From positions 1 through 56,174 of the forward strand of contig JAIEPH010000061.1 in assembly GCA_019749805.1 (NCBI GenBank): DNA of 56,174 nucleotides, in the 5' to 3' direction. The first letter of the stretch is position 1, and every line of letters starts with the position of its first letter. Shown one piece after another: positions 1-7,499 of this stretch. The notes under the pieces are model-generated. The model had not been told where the DNA came from and made no database searches. It saw only the letters and a program-made list of their open reading frames with translations. Source of the DNA: Mycobacteriaceae bacterium. Its GTDB lineage: Bacteria > Actinomycetota > Actinomycetes > Mycobacteriales > Mycobacteriaceae. Position numbers and translations under genes: made by a program.

Positions 1-383
1 GTGGCGGCCTGGGCCAGGGCCGCGTAGTGCTCATCAGATCCCTCGCCGGCCTTCTCGGCGATGATGCCGACTTGGTCCAGCGACAACCGGCCTTCGCGCA
101 GGCCCGCCATGCACAGCGGAAACTGTTTGGCCCGGTGTGCAATCGCGGCGATCTTCTCGGCATTTCTGGCCGAGCTCCCGGTCTTCCAGGCCACCAAGGC
201 GGAGATCGAGCGACAGCCGGTCATGCCGACCAGGTTGTCGTGATCCATCTCCGCGACGATCTCCACGAGGCGCCCGTCGATGGCATTGCGCTGACCCATC
301 AGCTCACCTACCTCGGCGAACAACACCTCCAGCCGGTCTTTAGGACGCACGACCGGCGCATCAGGTGCTGCGATCGAGGACAT
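1..383 (-). CDS. 13E12-repeat family / DUF222 HNH endonuclease, N-terminal part
   Basis: The reverse strand from the ATG at 383 reads open to the window edge, about 127 residues, so the C-terminus (where an HNH nuclease motif is expected) lies outside. The N-terminus begins MSSIAAPDAPVV and carries the DUF222 pattern (CRSISALVAWKTGSS, then HRAKQFPLCMAGLREGRLSL near residues 90-110). Family members are multicopy in mycobacteria and several are damage-inducible. A RecA-NDp-like promoter lies just upstream and would place the transcription start at or next to the ATG, suggesting a leaderless mRNA. Nuclease activity cannot be confirmed from this fragment. Confidence 0.8.
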   Translation of the reverse strand, partial: MSSIAAPDAPVVRPKDRLEVLFAEVGELMGQRNAIDGRLVEIVAEMDHDNLVGMTGCRSISALVAWKTGSSARNAEKIAAIAHRAKQFPLCMAGLREGRLSLDQVGIIAEKAGEGSDEHYAALAQAA

Positions 384-389
384 AACCCC

Positions 390-412
390 ATCAAAACAGA
401 AGGCTCCGACAA
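390..412 (-). promoter_or_regulatory. RecA-NDp/PafBC-like promoter of the 13E12 gene
   Basis: On the minus strand TTGTCGGAG (404-412) is followed by 8 nt and TTTGAT (390-395). This fits the mycobacterial damage-promoter form TTGTCRGTG-N8-TAnnnT except for one -35 base and the second -10 base. The start point implied is about 383, the ATG itself. The same TTGTCGG core precedes recA in this window. Confidence 0.45.
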
Positions 413-441
413 GTTCTGCCGCCCAGAGACAAAGGAAAAGC

Positions 442-1359
442 TCAGTAGTGGTAGGTGTCCGACGGCGCGGGAATGTGCGCCGGGTCGTCGACGTCGTCGA
501 ACTCCGATTCGTGAATGCCGTAGGACCGAGCGAGGTCGAGGATCTTGTTGGCCCGCGCGATACGCGGCAGGTCGGAGCCGTTGCGGATCTCGCCGCCGTC
601 ACGTTCGAACTCGGTGAAAAACTCCTTGGCCCAACTGATTTCCTCTGCCGACGGTGATAGTCCCTCGTTCACCGTCGGACACTGATCGGGTGTCAGGCAG
701 ATCTTGCCCGTCATCCCGAACTCGGCGGACACCGCCGTCGCCTCACTGAGCTTGAGCGCACTCGAACCGACCGTCGGCCCGTCAATCGCACTCGGGAGAT
801 GCGCCGCCTTGGCCGCGATCGTGAACCGCGAACGCGCATACGCCAGCGTCGTCGGGTTGTCCCCGAAGCCGGTATCCCGTCGAAAATCACCGATGCCGAA
901 CGCCAGCCGGAATGTGCCCTTGGTGGCGGCGATCTCGGTGATGCGCTCGAGACCGCGCGCCGTCTCCACCAGCGCCACGATCGGCACGTTCGGCAGTCGC
1001 TTGGCGGTTTCGGTCACGTGGTCGACGGACTCCACCATCGCGAGCATCACCCCGCCCGGCGACAACTTGCCCAACGCGTCGAGATCGTCGGCCCACCACG
1101 GCGTGCCGAACCCGTTGACGCGGACCCAGTCACTGTTGCCCTCGCTGAGCCACCGGATGACATTCTCCCGGGCGCCCAGCTTGTCCTTCGGGGCGACCGC
1201 ATCCTCGATGTCGAGGACGACGATGTCGGCGCGCGACGCCGCCGCGGGTGCGAAGCGGTCGTACTGCGCGCCGTTGACCAACAGCCAACTGCGGGCCAGT
1301 ACCGGATCGATGCGCGTTCCGTCGCCGGAATCCGAGTGCTCTGCCGTCGCCTGGTCCAT
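442..1359 (-). CDS. HpcH/HpaI aldolase / citrate lyase beta-like (CitE-like) protein
   Basis: A 305-residue CitE-like TIM-barrel protein from the ATG at 1359; an in-frame ATG at 1383 would add 8 residues. The family signature LDIEDAVAPKDK is at about residues 49-60, followed by RVNGFGTPWW near 78 and LVETARGL near 130, where the metal-binding glutamate is expected. Free-standing actinobacterial CitE-like proteins cleave or form CoA thioesters such as citramalyl-, malyl- or methylmalyl-CoA; they are not part of a citrate lyase complex, and no citD/citF partner is here. The exact substrate cannot be read from sequence. The next gene upstream, a dienelactone hydrolase, runs in the same direction with a 42-bp gap, so the two may be cotranscribed. 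Confidence 0.8.
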   Translation of the reverse strand: MDQATAEHSDSGDGTRIDPVLARSWLLVNGAQYDRFAPAAASRADIVVLDIEDAVAPKDKLGARENVIRWLSEGNSDWVRVNGFGTPWWADDLDALGKLSPGGVMLAMVESVDHVTETAKRLPNVPIVALVETARGLERITEIAATKGTFRLAFGIGDFRRDTGFGDNPTTLAYARSRFTIAAKAAHLPSAIDGPTVGSSALKLSEATAVSAEFGMTGKICLTPDQCPTVNEGLSPSAEEISWAKEFFTEFERDGGEIRNGSDLPRIARANKILDLARSYGIHESEFDDVDDPAHIPAPSDTYHY

Positions 1360-1401
1360 GCGTTCATCGTGGCGCACCCGCACCCACCGGCGCTACGGGG
1401 G

Positions 1402-2148
1402 TCAGCCCAGGTGCGTGCCGAAGAACGACTCCATGGCGTCCCAGTGACGTTTGGCCGCCGCCGCGTCATACGGCCCGTTGTCAGGTACGGCGAAGCCGTG
1501 CCCGGCCGCGTACCACTCGATCGTGTGCTCGACGTCGGCGGCGGTGAGCGCCTTGTCCAGGGTTTCAGCTGCTTCCGGGGTGAAGGACGCGTCGTTCTCC
1601 GCGCCGCCGACGTAGACGGCCGCTTTCATCTGATCGGCGAGCAGGTGCGGGCTGCCGGGGTCGTCGGCCGCCAGCCCGCCGCCGTGGAATGACATCGCCG
1701 CGGCGACACGCTCCGGCACACGACCCGCCACCACGAGCGACGTCCGCCCGCCCATGCAGTAACCGGTCGTGCCATACGCCTCGCCGCTGACCTCCGGCCG
1801 TGCGGACAGGTAGTCGAAGAAGGCCTCTGCGTCGGCGGCCATGATGTCCGGCGTCACCTTCGAGATCATCGAGAACAGCCGCTTGCGCTCGTTCTCGTCG
1901 CTGAACACCGACGCCATCTGGAACGGGGCCCAGTCGCCGTCGCGGTAGTACATATCGGGCACCAGGACGGCGTAGCCGTAGGCGGCCAGCTGATCGCCCA
2001 TCTCGCGGAAGGTTTGGCGCGCCCCGCCGGCGTCGGGGTACATGACGATTCCCGGCCACGGGCCAGCAAAATCCGAGCCCTCGGGAGTGTGCAGCGTCAC
2101 CGGGCAGGTCCCGTCGGCGGTAGTGATGGAGTCGGTGATTGTCGGCAT
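1402..2148 (-). CDS. Dienelactone hydrolase family protein
   Basis: A 248-residue alpha/beta hydrolase. The nucleophile elbow GYCMGG puts a cysteine at residue 131, the dienelactone hydrolase type of nucleophile; Asp186 (GGAENDASF) and His217 (AAGHGF) complete the triad. The start ATG at 2148 gives the expected N-terminus MPTITDSI. The frame is open further upstream but that would run into thyA on the other strand. Family members hydrolyse dienelactones or other small esters; the real substrate is unknown. It is divergent from thyA, 42 bp apart. Confidence 0.85.
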   Translation of the reverse strand: MPTITDSITTADGTCPVTLHTPEGSDFAGPWPGIVMYPDAGGARQTFREMGDQLAAYGYAVLVPDMYYRDGDWAPFQMASVFSDENERKRLFSMISKVTPDIMAADAEAFFDYLSARPEVSGEAYGTTGYCMGGRTSLVVAGRVPERVAAAMSFHGGGLAADDPGSPHLLADQMKAAVYVGGAENDASFTPEAAETLDKALTAADVEHTIEWYAAGHGFAVPDNGPYDAAAAKRHWDAMESFFGTHLG

Positions 2149-2190
2149 GCCTTCGGTTCTACTCCTGCCCTCTGGACGTAAGCTGACCGA

Positions 2191-3003
2191 GTGCCGGTCA
2201 CTGGGTCTATAAGCACGCCGTACGAGGACCTTCTTCGCCTGGTTTTCGAGCGTGGGACAGCGAAATCGGACCGCACCGGCACCGGCACCCGCAGCCTGTT
2301 CGGCCACCAGATGCGCTACGACCTGACGGCTGGCTTCCCGCTGCTCACCACCAAGAAAGTGCACACCAAATCGATCATCTACGAGCTGTTGTGGTTCCTG
2401 CGCGGCGACTCGAATGTGCGCTGGCTACAGGAGCACGGCGTCACGATCTGGGATGAATGGGCTTCTCCGACAGGCGATCTGGGGCCTGTATACGGCGTGC
2501 AGTGGCGATCGTGGCCCACCCCGTCTGGTGAGCACATCGACCAGATCAGCGCGGCGCTCGAGCTGCTAAAGTCGGATCCGGATTCGCGCCGCAACATCGT
2601 GTCGGCCTGGAATGTCGGCGAGATCCCGCAGATGGCCCTGCCTCCTTGTCACGCGTTCTTTCAGTTCTACGTGGCCGACGGCCGGCTGAGCTGTCAGCTC
2701 TACCAGCGCAGCGCCGACCTGTTCCTCGGCGTTCCCTTCAATATCGCCAGCTACGCGCTGCTCACCCACATGATGGCCGCCCAGGCCGGGCTCGAGGTGG
2801 GGGAGTTCATCTGGACCGGCGGTGACTGCCACATCTACGACAATCACGTCGAGCAGGTCACCGAACAGCTGAGCCGCGAGGCGCGGCCCTATCCGGAACT
2901 CGTTCTCGCACCGCGTGATTCGATCTTCGACTACACCTACGACGACGTCGTGATCAAGAACTACGACCCGCACCCGGCGATCAAGGCGCCCGTCGCTGTA
3001 TGA
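2191..3003 (+). CDS. thyA: Thymidylate synthase ThyA
   Basis: Makes dTMP from dUMP using methylene-tetrahydrofolate, releasing dihydrofolate. The 270-residue product starts at GTG 2191. It carries SDRTGTGTRSLFG (dUMP/folate site) near residue 26, the catalytic Cys153 in LPPCHAFFQFYV, and the usual C-terminus IKAPVAV. Its stop overlaps the dfrA start (ATGA, 3000-3003), so synthesis of the enzyme that uses folate and the one that regenerates it is coupled. A second, unrelated thymidylate synthase, thyX, lies 2.8 kb downstream. Confidence 0.97.
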   Translation: MPVTGSISTPYEDLLRLVFERGTAKSDRTGTGTRSLFGHQMRYDLTAGFPLLTTKKVHTKSIIYELLWFLRGDSNVRWLQEHGVTIWDEWASPTGDLGPVYGVQWRSWPTPSGEHIDQISAALELLKSDPDSRRNIVSAWNVGEIPQMALPPCHAFFQFYVADGRLSCQLYQRSADLFLGVPFNIASYALLTHMMAAQAGLEVGEFIWTGGDCHIYDNHVEQVTEQLSREARPYPELVLAPRDSIFDYTYDDVVIKNYDPHPAIKAPVAV

Positions 3004-3485
3004 CGACGGTGGGGCTGATCTGGGCCCAGTCGACTTCCGGTGTCATCGGTCGCCGGGGAGGTATTCCGTGGCGGCTGCCCGAGGACCAGGCCCGCTTCAA
3101 AGAGCTCACGATGGGGCGCACCGTCGTGATGGGCAGACTGACCTGGGAGTCGCTGCCCGCGAAGGTGCGGCCGCTGCCGGGCCGCAGAAATGTCGTACTG
3201 ACCCGGCAAGCTGACTACATGGCCGACGGTGCGCACGTGGTTCCCCTGCTTCAGGACGCTCTGACCGACGACATGACCTGGGTGATCGGCGGTGAACAGA
3301 TCTACACGCTGGCGCTCCCGCTCGCGACGCGGTGCGAGGTCACCGAGGTGGAGATCGACCTGCCCCGCGACGACGGTGACGCGGTGGCGCCCACGCTGGA
3401 CGAACAGTGGATAGGCACCGGAGGGGAGTGGCTCACCAGTTCCTCCGGTCTGCGCTATCGGTTCTTCAGCTACGTTCGCCCGTGA
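3000..3485 (+). CDS. dfrA: Dihydrofolate reductase
   Basis: Reduces dihydrofolate to tetrahydrofolate with NADPH. The 161-residue protein has VGLIWAQS at the N-terminus, the folate-pocket segment GGIPWRLPEDQARF with the acidic residue, GRTVVMGRLTWESLP (NADPH-binding helix), and WVIGGEQIYTLALP. It overlaps thyA by 4 bp at its start and the next gene by 4 bp at its end (GTGA), so the three genes form one translationally coupled operon. Confidence 0.96.
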   Translation: MTTVGLIWAQSTSGVIGRRGGIPWRLPEDQARFKELTMGRTVVMGRLTWESLPAKVRPLPGRRNVVLTRQADYMADGAHVVPLLQDALTDDMTWVIGGEQIYTLALPLATRCEVTEVEIDLPRDDGDAVAPTLDEQWIGTGGEWLTSSSGLRYRFFSYVRP

Positions 3486-4693
3486 GCACGCTGACCTCGG
3501 CGCAGGCGCGCAGGATCGCCGTCGCGGCCCAGGGCTTCGCCGAACCGCGACCGAGCGGTGCGGTGACGCGCGCACACCTGCGCCGGCTGATCTCGCGAAT
3601 CCAAGTGCTGCAACTGGATTCGGTGTCGGTGGCGGTGCGCGCCCACTACGCGCCGGTGTTCAGCAGGCTCGGCCCCTACGACCGCGACGTGCTGGATCGT
3701 GCGGCGTGGAACCACAGCACCCGCTCGCCACGCCTGCTCGTCGAATATTGGGCGCATGAGGCCGCCCTGATGGCGGTGGACGACTGGCCGCTGATGCGGT
3801 GGCGCATGCGCGAGTACACGCATGGCCGCTGGGGCAAGGAGATCGTCAAGAAGCGTCAGCGCTTGGCCGACGACATCATCGTCGCGGTGGCCAAGCACGG
3901 CCCGTCGACGGCGGGACAGATCGAGACCTACGTCGGTGAAGAACGTCCCGGCAAGAAGGGCCCGTGGTGGGACCGCAGCGACACGAAGTGGGTGACGGAG
4001 GCGTTGTGGTCGGCCGGCGTGCTGACCACCGCCACCCGCATCGGGTTCGCCCGCCACTACGACCTCACCGAGCGGGTGTTGCCGCCGGAGGTCGTGGCGA
4101 GGGAGGTCGATGACGAGGAGGCGCTGCGAGAGCTGATGCGGCGGGCCGCCGGTGCGCTCGGCATCGGCACGGAAACCGACATCCGAGACTACTTCCGGCT
4201 GTCGCCGAAACTGTCCAAACCGGCGCTCGCCAAGCTCGTCGCCGACGGGGAAGTGGAGCAGGTCGAGGTCGACGGTTGGGCGGCGCCAGCGTACCTGCGT
4301 GCGGGTCAGATCGTGCCCCGGCGCGACCGTGGCACGGCGCTGCTGTGCCCGTTCGACCCGTTGATCTTCTTCCGGCCGCGCGTGGAGCGGCTGTGGCAAT
4401 TCCATTACCGCATCGAGATTTACACGCCCGCTCCCAAGCGCCAGTTCGGATACTACGTATGGCCGTTTCTGCTCGACGGCAGGCTAGTCGGCCGCGTCGA
4501 CCTGAAGGCCGATCGTACGCAGGGGACGCTGAACGTCGTCGGTGCATTCGCCGAAGCGGGGGAGCAGCCGGCACGCCTGGCGGCGGCGTTGGCGGCGGAA
4601 TTGCAGACCATGGCGGCGTGGCTGGGGCTGACCGACGTCACGGTGGGCAACCGGGGTGACCTGGTGACGCCCCTGGCGAAGGCGCTGCGCTGA
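3482..4693 (+). CDS. YcaQ/AlkX-type winged-helix DNA glycosylase
   Basis: A 403-residue protein of the HTH_42 (YcaQ/AlkZ) family. I chose GTG 3482, which overlaps the dfrA stop and removes an out-of-family N-terminal extension. The catalytic motif of E. coli YcaQ, Gln-x-Asp, is present as QLD at residues 44-46 in the helix IQVLQLDSVSVAVRAHY. YcaQ unhooks interstrand crosslinks by excising alkylated purines; AlkZ relatives use QxQ. Placement behind thyA-dfrA is likely a coexpression convenience. Repair activity is inferred from the motif, not shown. Confidence 0.78.
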   Translation: MSTLTSAQARRIAVAAQGFAEPRPSGAVTRAHLRRLISRIQVLQLDSVSVAVRAHYAPVFSRLGPYDRDVLDRAAWNHSTRSPRLLVEYWAHEAALMAVDDWPLMRWRMREYTHGRWGKEIVKKRQRLADDIIVAVAKHGPSTAGQIETYVGEERPGKKGPWWDRSDTKWVTEALWSAGVLTTATRIGFARHYDLTERVLPPEVVAREVDDEEALRELMRRAAGALGIGTETDIRDYFRLSPKLSKPALAKLVADGEVEQVEVDGWAAPAYLRAGQIVPRRDRGTALLCPFDPLIFFRPRVERLWQFHYRIEIYTPAPKRQFGYYVWPFLLDGRLVGRVDLKADRTQGTLNVVGAFAEAGEQPARLAAALAAELQTMAAWLGLTDVTVGNRGDLVTPLAKALR

Positions 4694-4708
4694 TCGACTG
4701 TCGGGTAA

Positions 4709-4738
4709 TGTCACGCTGTCAGCCCCGACGGCGTGACA
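4709..4738. terminator. Hairpin between convergent YcaQ and deaminase genes
   Basis: Arms TGTCACGCTGTC (4709-4720) and GACGGCGTGACA (4727-4738) pair over 12 bp with one G-T type mismatch around a 6-nt AGCCCC loop. There is no U tract, as is usual for mycobacterial terminators. It lies in the short gap between two convergent genes and could serve both strands. Confidence 0.6.
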
Positions 4739-4765
4739 CAATCCGACGCTCGAGCCTAGGTGCCG

Positions 4766-5353
4766 TCAGTTGAACGGAATGTCGTTGCCCGCTTTGGAGT
4801 CTTGATACTGCTGCGACAGTCCGGCGTACACATCGCGGATGCCCCGATCCTGCTCGAGCAATCGGCTGCGCAGCGGTTCGGGTTCGGCCTCGACGAGGTC
4901 GCGGATCGAACGGCCGGTCCAGAACGCGTTGGTGTGCCGGTAGTTGCCGTCCTCGACGCCGAACACCTCTTGAAGGATCGTCAGGTCGTGGGGGATGCCG
5001 AATGCGTCGCGCGAATCCTGATAGGTGAAGAAGTAGTAGAAATTGTCGAACCCCGCCCATGTGATGGCCGACAGGCACAGGGGGCAGGGTTCATGGGTGG
5101 ATAAAAACATCAGGTCGCGCGTGGCCGGCCGGTTGGGCAATTCGTAGAACTGGTTGAGGGTGCTGATCTCGCCGTGCAGCAGGGGGTTGTCGGTCTCGCT
5201 GTTCGTGCCGCACAGCACCAGCGACATATCGGATTTCCGGAGCAACGCGGCGCCGAACACTTTGTTGCCCGCCTCGACACCACGCTCGGTCATCGGCAGG
5301 ATGTCGCGCTCCATCACATCGAGAAGACGCGATGCCGCGGTCGGCCCTGCCAT
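4766..5353 (-). CDS. Cytidine/deoxycytidylate deaminase-family protein
   Basis: A 195-residue zinc deaminase of the CMP/dCMP type. The zinc and proton-shuttle residues are visible: His60 and Glu62 in LLHGEIS, then Cys90 and Cys93 in HEPCPLCLSA. Closest in form to guanine, cytosine or tRNA-adenosine deaminases, but it has a long C-terminal helical region after residue 120 and a DAFGIPHDLTIL segment more like a nucleobase or small-molecule deaminase than TadA. The substrate is unknown. It converges on the YcaQ gene. Confidence 0.75.
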   Translation of the reverse strand: MAGPTAASRLLDVMERDILPMTERGVEAGNKVFGAALLRKSDMSLVLCGTNSETDNPLLHGEISTLNQFYELPNRPATRDLMFLSTHEPCPLCLSAITWAGFDNFYYFFTYQDSRDAFGIPHDLTILQEVFGVEDGNYRHTNAFWTGRSIRDLVEAEPEPLRSRLLEQDRGIRDVYAGLSQQYQDSKAGNDIPFN

Positions 5354-5388
5354 GACGTCACCCTAGCGCCGATGGCGGCGCCAGAAGG

Positions 5389-5688
5389 TCAGACGCAGTC
5401 CGCGCACACCAGTCTGTCGCCAGATTGCAGCGCGAGCCTGTTGCGGTGCTGTACCAGGAAGCAACTGGAGCAGGTGAATTCGTTGGCCTGCTTCGGGATC
5501 ACCCGGACGGTGAGCTCTTCACCCGACAGATCGATGTCGGGCAGGTCGATCGCGTCGACTGCATCACCGTCATCGACATCGAGCACCGCCACGTCGACCT
5601 TGTCGCGCCGGCGCGCGGCGATCTCCTCCAGAGACTGGTCGCCTTCGTCGGTGTTCTGGGTACGGGGTGCGTCGTAATCAGTGGGCAT
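5389..5688 (-). CDS. DUF4193 domain-containing protein
   Basis: A 99-residue acidic protein with two CxxC pairs at the C-terminal half (FTCSSCF and VCADCV), which should bind one zinc or iron. The N-terminus MPTDYDAPR is typical of the actinobacterial DUF4193 family. The start at 5688 excludes an upstream stretch of low-complexity coding. Function is unknown. It is divergent from thyX with a 130-bp gap. Confidence 0.85.
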   Translation of the reverse strand: MPTDYDAPRTQNTDEGDQSLEEIAARRRDKVDVAVLDVDDGDAVDAIDLPDIDLSGEELTVRVIPKQANEFTCSSCFLVQHRNRLALQSGDRLVCADCV

Positions 5689-5818
5689 TGGCCACTCTCC
5701 CTCCAAGTCCGGTGCTGCGTTAAACGCTGACCGAGGACCGCATAATTCCCCTCCTATCCGCAGCCCAAACGCGCACGTCAGTCCCAACCGTGACGAGGCA
5801 CTCGCGCTAGGGTGAGCC

Positions 5819-6571
5819 GTGGCCGAGATCGCGCCGTTGCGCGTACAGCTGATCGCCAAGACGGAGTTCACGGCGCCACCTGACGTGCCGTGGAGTACGG
5901 ACGCCGACGGCGGGCCCGCGCTGGTGGAGTTCGCCGGCCGTGCGTGCTATCAGAGCTGGTCAAAGCCCAATCCGCGGACCGCGACCAACGCCGCCTATCT
6001 GCGGCACATCATCGATGTCGGTCACTTCTCGGTGCTTGAACATGCGTCGGTGTCCTTCTACATCACCGGGGTCTCGCGGTCGTGCACCCACGAGCTGATT
6101 CGGCACCGCCATTTCTCCTATTCGCAACTGTCGCAGCGCTATGTCCCCGAGCACGAGGCGCAGGTCGTCCTGCCACCCGGTATCGAGAACGATCCCGAAC
6201 TCGAAGAGATCCTCACCGCCGCCGCCGACGCCAGCCGCGCGACGTACATCGAACTGCTGGGCAGGCTGGAGGCTCGGTTCGCGGAGGAGCCGAACGCCGT
6301 GCTTCGACGTAAGCAGGCCCGACAGGCTGCCCGGGCGGTGCTGCCCAACGCCACCGAAACCCGCATCGTCGTCACCGGCAATTACCGCGCGTGGCGGCAT
6401 TTCATCGCGATGCGCGCCAGCGAGCACGCCGATATCGAGATTCGCCGGCTGGCCATCGAGTGTCTGCGCCAACTGATCGAGGTCGCGCCGCAGGCGTTCT
6501 CGGACTTCGAGATCTATGCGCTGGCTGACGGCACGGAGGTGGCAACCAGCCCGCTAGCCACAGAGGCGTGA
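5819..6571 (+). CDS. thyX: Flavin-dependent thymidylate synthase ThyX
   Basis: Makes dTMP from dUMP with FAD, NADPH and methylene-tetrahydrofolate, yielding tetrahydrofolate directly, so it does not depend on dihydrofolate reductase. The 250-residue protein starts at GTG 5819. The ThyX signature RHRxxSxxxxSxR is at residues 95-107 (RHRHFSYSQLSQR), and GNYRAWRHFIAMR near 180 is the second conserved block. It leads the thyX-dapA-rnj run. Confidence 0.97.
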   Translation: MAEIAPLRVQLIAKTEFTAPPDVPWSTDADGGPALVEFAGRACYQSWSKPNPRTATNAAYLRHIIDVGHFSVLEHASVSFYITGVSRSCTHELIRHRHFSYSQLSQRYVPEHEAQVVLPPGIENDPELEEILTAAADASRATYIELLGRLEARFAEEPNAVLRRKQARQAARAVLPNATETRIVVTGNYRAWRHFIAMRASEHADIEIRRLAIECLRQLIEVAPQAFSDFEIYALADGTEVATSPLATEA

Positions 6572-6596
6572 CTCCGAGCGAGTAATCTCACTGTTC

Positions 6597-7499
6597 GTGA
6601 GTACCGGCGGATTCGACGTGACAGCCCAGTTGGGCACCGTGCTGACCGCGATGGCTACCCCGTTCAAGCCCGACGGAACCCTGGACACCGACACCGCCGT
6701 CCGGCTGGCCACCCGCCTGATCGACGCGGGCTGCGATGGCCTGGTGCTGTCCGGCACCACCGGTGAGTCGCCGACGACGACGGACGGCGAGAAGCTGACG
6801 TTGCTGCGGGCGGTACTCGAGGCGGTCGGGGATCGTGCCCGCATCATCGCCGGCGCCGGAACGTACGACACCGAGCACAGCATCGAGCTCGCCCGGGCCT
6901 GCCACGGCGAGGGTGCGCACGGCTTGCTGGTCGTGACGCCGTATTACTCGCGTCCGCCGCAGGCCGGGCTGGTCGCGCATTTCACCGCGGTCGCCGACGC
7001 CACGCCACTGCCGGTGGTGCTGTACGACATTCCGCCGCGTTCCGCCATCCCCATCGAATGGGACACCATCCGGACGCTGGCCACCCATCCCAACATCGTG
7101 GCGATCAAGGATGCCAAGGGAGATCTGCACGGCGGCGGGCAGATCATCGCCGAGACGGGGCTGGCTTACTACTCCGGTGACGACGCGCTGAACCTGCCGT
7201 GGCTGGCGATGGGCGCTGTCGGGTTCATCAGCGTATGGGGCCATGTGGCCGCGAGTCAGCTGCGGGACATGTTGTCGGCGTTCAACTCCGGCGATGTCGC
7301 GACGGCACGCAAGATCAACGTCACGCTCGGACCGCTGGCCGGCGCACAGGCCCGTCTGGGGGGTGTGACGCTGGCCAAGGAGGGGCTGAGACTGCAGGGT
7401 TTCGAGGCGGGCAACCCGCGGCTGCCGCAGATACCGGCGACACCGGACCAGATCGACGAACTGGCCGCAGATATGCGGGCCGCCACGGTGCTGCGCTAG
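6597..7499 (+). CDS. dapA: 4-hydroxy-tetrahydrodipicolinate synthase
   Basis: Condenses pyruvate with aspartate semialdehyde, the committed step to diaminopimelate and lysine. The 300-residue TIM-barrel protein starts at GTG 6597. LSGTTGES (residues 52-58) binds the substrate, Tyr143 is in VLYDIPPR and Lys171 in VAIKDAKGDL forms the Schiff base. Its stop overlaps the rnj start by one base. dapF, a later step in the same pathway, is also in the window. Confidence 0.96.
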   Translation: MSTGGFDVTAQLGTVLTAMATPFKPDGTLDTDTAVRLATRLIDAGCDGLVLSGTTGESPTTTDGEKLTLLRAVLEAVGDRARIIAGAGTYDTEHSIELARACHGEGAHGLLVVTPYYSRPPQAGLVAHFTAVADATPLPVVLYDIPPRSAIPIEWDTIRTLATHPNIVAIKDAKGDLHGGGQIIAETGLAYYSGDDALNLPWLAMGAVGFISVWGHVAASQLRDMLSAFNSGDVATARKINVTLGPLAGAQARLGGVTLAKEGLRLQGFEAGNPRLPQIPATPDQIDELAADMRAATVLR

